This document shows, in pieces, positions 13,262-18,606 of a stretch of DNA of 18,606 nt. Below the pieces are notes generated by a model. The model ran no database searches and was not told where the DNA came from. It worked only from the letters and a program-made list of their open reading frames with translations. Every line of letters starts with the position of its first letter. Position 1 is the first letter of the stretch. The DNA comes from DASPKX01 sp035627835 (lineage in GTDB: Bacteria > Verrucomicrobiota > Verrucomicrobiia > Limisphaerales > SXQI01): assembly GCA_035627835.1 (NCBI GenBank), contig DASPKX010000068.1, positions 1 to 18,606 on the forward strand, read 5' to 3'. A program made the position numbers and the translations under genes.

Positions 13262-14581
13262 GTGAACGTTACCATCGAGAATCTTGCCCCTTGTCGGAAG
13301 CTGGTGAAAGTGACTCTGGACCCTGAAACGGTGCAGAAGAAATTCGACGAGACCATTGGGATGTTTCAGCGCACCCAAAAGCTGCCAGGCTTTCGCCCTG
13401 GAAAAGCTCCACGACATCTGATCGAGAAGGTCTTCCAGAAAGATATCGAAGGCGAAGTGAAGAGCCGCTTGATCTCGGACAACTTCGACAAGGCAGTTAA
13501 GGAGCACAAGATCACCCCGGTGCGCATGCCTGAAGTGGAGGAGATTCAGTTCGGCCGCACAGAAGGACTGCAGTTCGCCGCCACGGTGGAGACGGAGCCT
13601 GAATTCGAGGTTCCGGACTACAAAGGGCTGCCCGCGAAGAAAGAGAAGCGCACCGTCAGCGATGACGATGTGGAAAAAGCTCTCCAACGCTTGCGCGAAG
13701 GGCAGGCGAACTTTGAGCCGGTCGCCCGTGAGGCTCAGACCGGTGACGTCGTGGTCGTGAACTATTCCGGCACCACCGACGGCAAGCCGCTCACCGACAT
13801 CGCTCCCGTGGCCAAAGGCCTTACCGAAAAGAAAGGTTCCTGGCTTAAGGTGGGCGATGGCTCCTTCATTCCTGGCTTTACCGAGCAGCTCGTTGGCGCT
13901 CGTGCGGGCGACAAGCGCACGGTGAACGTCGATTTCCCTGCTGACTTCGTCATTAAGGAACTTGAGGGCAAGAAGGGCGTGTACGAAGTGGAAGTGGTTG
14001 AAGTTCGCGCCGCGAACCTCCCGGAGATCAACGACGAATTCGCGAAGAAATTCGAGTTGGCCAATGTGGATGACCTCCGCAAGAACGTGCGCCAAACTCT
14101 GGAGCAGGAGTTGGAAACCACAACGCGCCGCAGCATTCGTGAACAGTTGCTCACCGGCTTGCTGAACAAGGTGAGCTGCGAGCTGCCTGAGTCCGTTTAC
14201 AACGATGAAATCCGCAGTGTTATTTACGAAGTCGTCACGGACAATCAGCGCAAAGGGTTGAGCCACCAGGATATCGACGCGCACAAAGATCAGATTTACG
14301 AGAACGCCAAGGGCACCGCTCGCGACCGCCTGAAAATGGCTTACCTCGTCAGCCGCATTGCCGAAAAGGAAGGGATCAAAGTGACGAACGAGGACATGAC
14401 TCGTTACATCATTTACCAGGCGCAGACGAACAACATGGACCCGCAGCAACTTGCTGCGAAGTGGAAGAAAGAAAACCGCTTCGGCAACATCGCGAACTAC
14501 CTGCTGCACCAGAAGACAGTCGAGTTCATCGAAAAGAACGCGAACATCGAAGAAGTCGAGCCGCAAGCCGCCCAGGCCTAA
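13262..14581 (+). CDS. tig: Trigger factor, ribosome-associated chaperone and prolyl isomerase
   Basis: 439-aa trigger factor that binds nascent chains at the ribosome exit tunnel. The N-terminal ribosome-binding domain has the signature GFRPGKAP at 43-50. The FKBP-like peptidyl-prolyl isomerase domain spans about 160-250 (GDVVVVNYSG, then GSFIPGFTEQLVGARAGDKR and the closing YEVEVVEVR). The remainder is the helical C-terminal chaperone domain, starting LPEINDEFAKKF. I place the start at GTG 13262, giving MNVTIENLAP, the usual family N-terminus; GAGGA at 13253-13257 supports it. The frame stays open to a TTG at 13229, which is unlikely. The gene has its own promoter candidate and terminator. 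In many bacteria clpP/clpX follow tig; here they do not. Confidence 0.98.
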   Translation: MNVTIENLAPCRKLVKVTLDPETVQKKFDETIGMFQRTQKLPGFRPGKAPRHLIEKVFQKDIEGEVKSRLISDNFDKAVKEHKITPVRMPEVEEIQFGRTEGLQFAATVETEPEFEVPDYKGLPAKKEKRTVSDDDVEKALQRLREGQANFEPVAREAQTGDVVVVNYSGTTDGKPLTDIAPVAKGLTEKKGSWLKVGDGSFIPGFTEQLVGARAGDKRTVNVDFPADFVIKELEGKKGVYEVEVVEVRAANLPEINDEFAKKFELANVDDLRKNVRQTLEQELETTTRRSIREQLLTGLLNKVSCELPESVYNDEIRSVIYEVVTDNQRKGLSHQDIDAHKDQIYENAKGTARDRLKMAYLVSRIAEKEGIKVTNEDMTRYIIYQAQTNNMDPQQLAAKWKKENRFGNIANYLLHQKTVEFIEKNANIEEVEPQAAQA

Positions 14582-14596
14582 GTTAATCGCTTTCAC

Positions 14597-14633
14597 AAAG
14601 GCGCGTTCTCACAAGGAACGCGCCTTTTCTTTT
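14597..14633 (+). terminator. Strong intrinsic terminator of tig
   Basis: AAAGGCGCGTTC (14597-14608) pairs perfectly with GAACGCGCCTTT (14616-14627) around a 7-base loop, and the T-tract TTTTCTTTT runs 14625-14633. It begins 16 bases after the tig stop and isolates tig from the hydrolase gene. Confidence 0.93.
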
Positions 14634-14659
14634 GCAATGCCACCTGTTACACCGCTTGG

Positions 14660-15916
14660 ATGAATTCACGTTTGGCTGGGTTGTTGGCCCTCGGCTTGTG
14701 CATCTGGTCCGCGCAAGCGGCGGATAAAGCTTTCCACCTTAAGGAGGGCGATCGTGTGGTTTTCTACGGCGATAGCATCACCGATCAGCGGCTGTACACG
14801 ACCTTCACCGAAACATATGCCGTGACTCGTTTCCCGAAGATGAACGTCACCTTCGTGCATTCAGGATGGGGCGGTGACCGGGTCAGCGGCGGCGGCGGCG
14901 GCAAGATTGAGACCCGCCTGGAGCGCGATGTCTTCGCCTACAAGCCCACGGTCATGACGATCATGCTGGGCATGAACGACGCGTCGTATCGTCCGTTCGA
15001 CCAGGGGATCTTCGCCACTTACACGAACGGCTACACCAAGATCATTGAGAGCGCGAAGAGCGCTTTCCCGAACCTTCGCATCACGGTAATCCAGCCATCA
15101 CCGTTTGATGATGTGACTCGCCCGCCCAACTTCGAGGGAGGCTACAACGCCGTGCTGCTTCGTTACGGTCAATTCGTCAAAGAACTCGCAGAACAGAAGA
15201 ACCTGACGTTTGCCGACCTGAACACCGGCGTGGTTGAGGCGACGAAGAAAGCGGACGCGGTGGATCATGAGAATGCCGTTAAGCTTAACCAGGATCGTGT
15301 TCACCCTGGCCCTGGCGGGCAATTGCTGATGGCGGCGGAATTGTTGAAGGCCTGGAACGCGCCGGCCCTCGTAAGCCATGTGGAGATTAACGCCTCCACC
15401 AAGAAGGCGAACGGGCAGCGCACCACCGTCACGATGACCGATGGTGACGGTGTGCTGAATTGGACGCAGATGGATGAGGCCCTGCCCATGCATGTGGATC
15501 TTAAAGACCCGGTGGTTGCCTTAGCCATAAAATCTTCCGACTTCATGGAAGCTTTGAACCAACAAACGCTGAAGATCACGGATCTCCCTGCTGGCAATTA
15601 TAGCCTCAGCATCGGCAATGAGAGTGTGGGAGAATTCACCGCTGAGGCGCTGGCAAAGGGAATCAATCTGGCTGCCCTGAACACGCCAATGACGGCACAG
15701 GCCGCGCAGGTCCACCGCTATACTTTGCAGCATAATGAAATTCACTTCCACCGCTGGCGCAATGTGCAATTGAAGGTCAGCTCAGACTTGCCGACCCTCG
15801 AGCCCGCGTTGAAAGCGCTGGATGCTCTGGAGGAAGACATCGTGAAACTGCAACGCCGCACAGCCCAACCCAACAAGCGCGAATACAAGCTCCAGAAAGC
15901 GGAGCAGAACATTTAA
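14660..15916 (+). CDS. Secreted SGNH/GDSL-family hydrolase
   Basis: 418-aa exported esterase-like enzyme. Residues 1-20 form a Sec signal peptide (cleavage likely after SAQA). The four SGNH blocks are intact: block I FYGDSITD with nucleophile Ser39, block II HSGWGGDRV (Gly71/72), block III MLGMNDAS with Asn106, and block V DRVHPGPGG with Asp212 and His215. The family removes acyl groups, often acetyl from plant polysaccharides; the real substrate cannot be read from the sequence. Beyond residue ~225 there is a C-terminal extension of about 190 residues with beta-rich and then helical charged segments, longer than minimal SGNH enzymes. It starts 27 bases after the tig terminator, so it needs its own promoter, and converges with the next gene with only 21 bases between stops. 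Confidence 0.9.
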   Translation: MNSRLAGLLALGLCIWSAQAADKAFHLKEGDRVVFYGDSITDQRLYTTFTETYAVTRFPKMNVTFVHSGWGGDRVSGGGGGKIETRLERDVFAYKPTVMTIMLGMNDASYRPFDQGIFATYTNGYTKIIESAKSAFPNLRITVIQPSPFDDVTRPPNFEGGYNAVLLRYGQFVKELAEQKNLTFADLNTGVVEATKKADAVDHENAVKLNQDRVHPGPGGQLLMAAELLKAWNAPALVSHVEINASTKKANGQRTTVTMTDGDGVLNWTQMDEALPMHVDLKDPVVALAIKSSDFMEALNQQTLKITDLPAGNYSLSIGNESVGEFTAEALAKGINLAALNTPMTAQAAQVHRYTLQHNEIHFHRWRNVQLKVSSDLPTLEPALKALDALEEDIVKLQRRTAQPNKREYKLQKAEQNI

Positions 15917-15937
15917 CCGGCCACGGCCTGAAAGGGG

Positions 15938-17446
15938 TCAGCCCAACGCGGAGCGGATGCGCTGCGCGAGGTCGGTGTCGCTTTCCCGCGCTCCCCGAAA
16001 GAGGAACACATTTCCTGCCAGGAAACGGTCACGCCAGGGTGTGGCGATGCCGTGGAAATCCTCAAGCACGGCGGAGCTGAATTTGTAGTCGTGCGAATCG
16101 CGGCCTTTGAGGAAAACCAGGCGACGCCCCGCATCCAGGATCGGCTTCGGATCGGAGCCGCTCTTGAGGTAGGCGAGCGCTTTGCGTGCAGCCAGCAGTT
16201 TGTCTGACGAGAGAGTCGTGAAGATTTCCTCAATCCCATTCCGGCCTGAAGCTTCGAGGTGGCCGGGCTCAAATTCGTCAATCTCAACTTTCTCGCCCGC
16301 AGCAGTGCGGCTGCGATACAACGGGATGAAGGCCGCGTTCTGGAGCACGATCAGCTTCCGAGTTTCTTCATCACGGCAGTGATCAAACATGTAGCGCAGC
16401 GCGTTCGTGAACGTGACGGCGTGAAGCGAGCTGATGCCAGGCGCGCGCATCACCAGTTCCGCCGCGGCTGTGAAGAACGCATCGTACAGGCTGTTCACCG
16501 CAGCGCCTTTGTTGAGCAACTCGACTGCTTTGGCGCTCGCGTCATTAGCGGACCGTTGGCGCAACGCGTGCAGCATCTGCCGTGTGGCGTCTGAGTCGGC
16601 TTTGCCGTCGAGCCATCCGGCGCGAATCTCCTTCAAGCGCTCAAGGTTTCGGCGATAAGGACGATCCGCAGGAAGGTCCGCCTTGGAGGGGTTCTGCTTC
16701 TCCCCCACGCGATCCAATTGAGCGTAAACTAAAGAGCGAAGGACAGGTTCGGCGTGGCGCCAGCCAATCACGTCCAGAGTCCGATAGCTGTTCGCGAGGT
16801 AAATGGCCTTGTGCCCCAATTCGCGGAAGTCGCGCATGCCATAACGGCAGAGCGTGTCAAAGATGTCGTGAGCGCCAGCCGTGCGCGCGTACCCTGCAAT
16901 GGCCGAATCCGCAGCGCTTTCATCCCATTGGTCCATAGCCGCGATCAAAGCGGCCTTCGCACGGTGGCTTGCGGGCACTGCGGACTCATCAACTGGAGCG
17001 AGCGTCCAGTTGCCTTCACGCACGTCTGCGGCTTGCGAGGATTTGAACTGATCCACAGCCCAGAGGATGGGCAGCCAGCGATCCTGCTCTGGCGAAGCGA
17101 TGCTGGCGAGATGCGCGCTATTGATGACGAGCACCGCATGAAACTTGAACCCGATAGGCCGCGGTTGAATGTTCCGCACCCCCGCGAGCAGCAACGCAGA
17201 GAGAATCTCCTGGTAGCTCGTCCCGCTTTTTATCCGCGCGACGATTTGTTCCACTGCGCGTTCCCGCGGCGTTTCCTCGAGCAGCCGCACCAGCGGCTCC
17301 ACTTCGGGCGCAAAGAGCAGCGGCTTGGCTTGCACGTCGGCAGCAGTGACGCGTGGCAGCGCGCTAAGAAATCCAAACGGGGCCGAAGCGAGCCAACCCG
17401 CAGCGGCAGCGCTCGCGCTGATAAATCTTCGTCGAGGCAGGCTCAT
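15938..17446 (-). CDS. Tat-exported protein of unknown function
   Basis: 502-aa protein of a family I cannot name. The start at 17446 gives MSLPRRRFISASAAAAGWLA, a clear twin-arginine leader with cleavage near VTA/AD (34-36); an in-frame ATG at 17497 would add 17 residues ahead of it and is less likely. Tat export suggests folding, often with a cofactor, before secretion. Conserved-looking histidine-bearing segments are GFKFHAVLVINSAHLAS (99-115), LGHKAIYLANSYRTL (210-224), GWRHAEPVLRSLVYA (228-242) and LHAVTFTNALRYMFDH. These repeated 'HA' helices could bind a metal or organic cofactor, but no known motif is present. A distant relation to questin-oxidase-like proteins crossed my mind and is unverified. 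It is transcribed towards the hydrolase gene and divergently from the dehydrogenase-like gene. Confidence 0.8.
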   Translation of the reverse strand: MSLPRRRFISASAAAAGWLASAPFGFLSALPRVTAADVQAKPLLFAPEVEPLVRLLEETPRERAVEQIVARIKSGTSYQEILSALLLAGVRNIQPRPIGFKFHAVLVINSAHLASIASPEQDRWLPILWAVDQFKSSQAADVREGNWTLAPVDESAVPASHRAKAALIAAMDQWDESAADSAIAGYARTAGAHDIFDTLCRYGMRDFRELGHKAIYLANSYRTLDVIGWRHAEPVLRSLVYAQLDRVGEKQNPSKADLPADRPYRRNLERLKEIRAGWLDGKADSDATRQMLHALRQRSANDASAKAVELLNKGAAVNSLYDAFFTAAAELVMRAPGISSLHAVTFTNALRYMFDHCRDEETRKLIVLQNAAFIPLYRSRTAAGEKVEIDEFEPGHLEASGRNGIEEIFTTLSSDKLLAARKALAYLKSGSDPKPILDAGRRLVFLKGRDSHDYKFSSAVLEDFHGIATPWRDRFLAGNVFLFRGARESDTDLAQRIRSALG

Positions 17447-17549
17447 GGGATGAGTGCAGTATCGAGCCTTTGAAATGATTGTAAAGCCGGCCAACATACA
17501 GGCCCCGCGCTTGGCTCCTTGTTTCCGCCTCGGAACTCTTCCTTCCTAT

Positions 17550-17578
17550 CTTCGTGGCCTCGGTGATCTTCGTGGTTT
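17550..17578. repeat. Solo arm of the CTTCGTG 9-base repeat
   Basis: CTTCGTGGC, CTCGGTGAT, CTTCGTGGTTT: three 9-base units, the middle one with two changes from CTTCGTG. It matches the right arm of the inverted-repeat element at 12341-12370, including the CTTCGTGGTTT end. No complementary left arm is visible nearby. It lies in the divergent gap 17447-17633. Confidence 0.55.
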
Positions 17579-17633
17579 CTCACCGTCCGCCCCGTTTGAC
17601 GGAGTTCTCCCGCAAGGCCATGGTTATAGCCGC

Positions 17634-18606
17634 ATGAAGACCGGGAGGTTCTTTCTTGGGCTGCTTACGATTTTGAGCGGCATGGCCTTTGACCGCGCGC
17701 CTGTGGGGACGTCGAATTTTCCAGCCACCACTCCGGAGGTGCGGTTCACAACCACTTCAGCTTTTCCGGGACTAACCTTTGCCGCGCCCGTCGCGCTCGT
17801 GACTCCGCCCGGCGAGACCAACCGCTTGTTTGTTGTGGAGAAAGGCGGACGCATCATGGTGATCACCAACCTTGCCCAGCCGACGAAAACCACGTTCCTG
17901 AACATCGCGCCGGACACATACACTCAGAGCGAAGGCGGAACCCTAGGCCTGGCCTTTCATCCGGGTTACGCGACCAACGGTTACTTCTACCTCTTCTACA
18001 CCGCCAACAAACCCGCGCTCGAGGATCGCCTTTCCCGGTTCAAGGTTTCTGAAACGAACCCTAACCTCGCCGACCGTGCGAGCGAAGTTATCTTGTTCTC
18101 GCAGCCAGACCAGGCAGGCAATCACAATGGCGGCGACATTCACTTCGGCCCGGACGGGTATCTCTATGTGAGCCTTGGTGACGAGGGTGGCGGAAACGAC
18201 CAATACAACAACAGCCAGCTCATCGACAAAGATCTCTTCGCGGGCATTCTGCGGATCGATGTGGATCGGCGTGAGGGAAACCTGGATCCAAACCCTCATC
18301 CCGCAATCCCGCAGCCATTCCAATACGCAATTCCTGCAGATAATCCTTTCGTGGGGGTCTCGACGTTCAACGGACGCGCGGTCAACCCTGCCAATGTTCG
18401 CACAGAGTTTTGGGCAGTGGGCCTGCGGAACCCATGGAGAATGGCGTTTGATGGTTCCACCCTCTACGCGGGTGATGTTGGCCAGAATGCGTTGGAGGAG
18501 GTCGATGTCATCGTGAAGGGCGGGAACTACGGCTGGGCATATCGCGAGGGAACCCGCAACGGACCCAAGGCAGCCCCCGCTGGCTTCACGAGCATTCCGC
18601 CCATCG
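17634..18606 (+). CDS. PQQ-dependent sugar (glucose/sorbosone) dehydrogenase-family protein, 3'-truncated
   Basis: The frame is open from ATG 17634 to the window end (324 codons), so the C-terminus is missing. After a short hydrophobic leader (about 6-18), a beta-propeller of the GSDH family begins: GLTFAAPVALVTPPGETNRL, then GGTLGLAFHPGYATNGYFYL, then NHNGGDIHFGPDGYLYVSLG (163-182), with His164 at the position of the catalytic base of soluble glucose dehydrogenase. RTEFWAVGLRNPWRMAFD (256-273) and GDVGQNALEEVDVI with GGNYGWAYREG follow. Family members oxidise aldose or related sugars with PQQ in the periplasm. In Verrucomicrobiota such domains often sit in larger secreted proteins with C-terminal haem or adhesion modules, which cannot be checked here. 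The exact substrate and cofactor use are unproven. Confidence 0.87.
   Translation, partial: MKTGRFFLGLLTILSGMAFDRAPVGTSNFPATTPEVRFTTTSAFPGLTFAAPVALVTPPGETNRLFVVEKGGRIMVITNLAQPTKTTFLNIAPDTYTQSEGGTLGLAFHPGYATNGYFYLFYTANKPALEDRLSRFKVSETNPNLADRASEVILFSQPDQAGNHNGGDIHFGPDGYLYVSLGDEGGGNDQYNNSQLIDKDLFAGILRIDVDRREGNLDPNPHPAIPQPFQYAIPADNPFVGVSTFNGRAVNPANVRTEFWAVGLRNPWRMAFDGSTLYAGDVGQNALEEVDVIVKGGNYGWAYREGTRNGPKAAPAGFTSIPPI

Noticed and set aside
13049..14596. 515-codon open frame on the minus strand opposite tig
   Set aside because: It is a mirror of the trigger factor gene in GC-biased DNA. Its translation has no recognisable domain, and the plus-strand protein is an unambiguous trigger factor.
15917..15937. 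Shared terminator between the convergent hydrolase and Tat-protein genes
   Set aside because: Only 21 bases are present, with GGCC repeats that cannot form a useful hairpin and no T-run.
16754..17473. 239-codon plus-strand frame opposite the Tat-exported protein
   Set aside because: The minus-strand frame has a twin-arginine leader and family-like segments; the plus-strand translation is Arg/His/Gln-rich with no structure.

Overview
The window looks like chromosomal DNA of a Verrucomicrobiota bacterium, probably a soil or freshwater lineage near Pedosphaera/Limisphaerales. The basis is an alternative complex III operon joined to cbb3-like subunits, the style of the secreted proteins (SGNH hydrolase, Tat-exported protein, sorbosone-dehydrogenase-like protein with the PPGETNRLFVVE segment), and intergenic repeats built on CTTCGTG/CACGAAG. 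This placement is inferred from memory and was not searched.

Layout. (1) 3-5965, plus strand: the tail of a respiratory operon. It holds actC (cut by the window edge), actD, actE and actF of alternative complex III (a quinol:electron-acceptor oxidoreductase), a 120-aa one-helix protein, a CcoN-family membrane protein, a CcoO-like monohaem cytochrome and a second membrane-anchored monohaem cytochrome c. Genes abut or overlap, and three junctions share a GGAGGAC...TAATG arrangement. (2) 5966-6222: a hairpin and two REP-like palindromes. (3) 6223-7254: a stand-alone LigC-type ATP-dependent DNA ligase. (4) 7319-8425, minus strand: an outer-membrane beta-barrel protein with its own intrinsic terminator. 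(5) 8649-12152: a three-domain megasynthase (acyl-AMP-ligase-like adenylation, carrier, condensation) behind a hairpin-rich leader, then an inverted-repeat element and a SAM methyltransferase (12389-13138). (6) 13262-14581: trigger factor with a recognisable promoter and strong terminator. (7) 14660-15916: secreted SGNH/GDSL hydrolase, convergent with (8) a Tat-exported protein of unknown function (minus strand, 15938-17446). (9) 17634 to the window end: start of a sorbosone/glucose-dehydrogenase-type protein.

The most striking observation is in the respiratory operon. The CcoN-like protein aligns along its length with cbb3 oxidase subunit I, but all six histidines that should bind haem b, haem b3 and CuB are replaced. 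The neighbouring cytochromes keep intact CxxCH haem sites. The module therefore appears to be a redox-inert membrane scaffold with two c-type cytochromes attached to alternative complex III, not a terminal oxidase. A second example of a family scaffold with altered catalytic residues is the condensation domain of the megasynthase, whose HHxxxDG motif reads HQTITDV.

No tRNA, rRNA, CRISPR array, transposase or phage gene was seen. No gene-free stretch exceeds 300 bases; the longer gaps (5966-6222, 7255-7318, 8426-8648, 12153-12388, 13139-13261, 17447-17633) are described under repeats, terminators and regulatory features.
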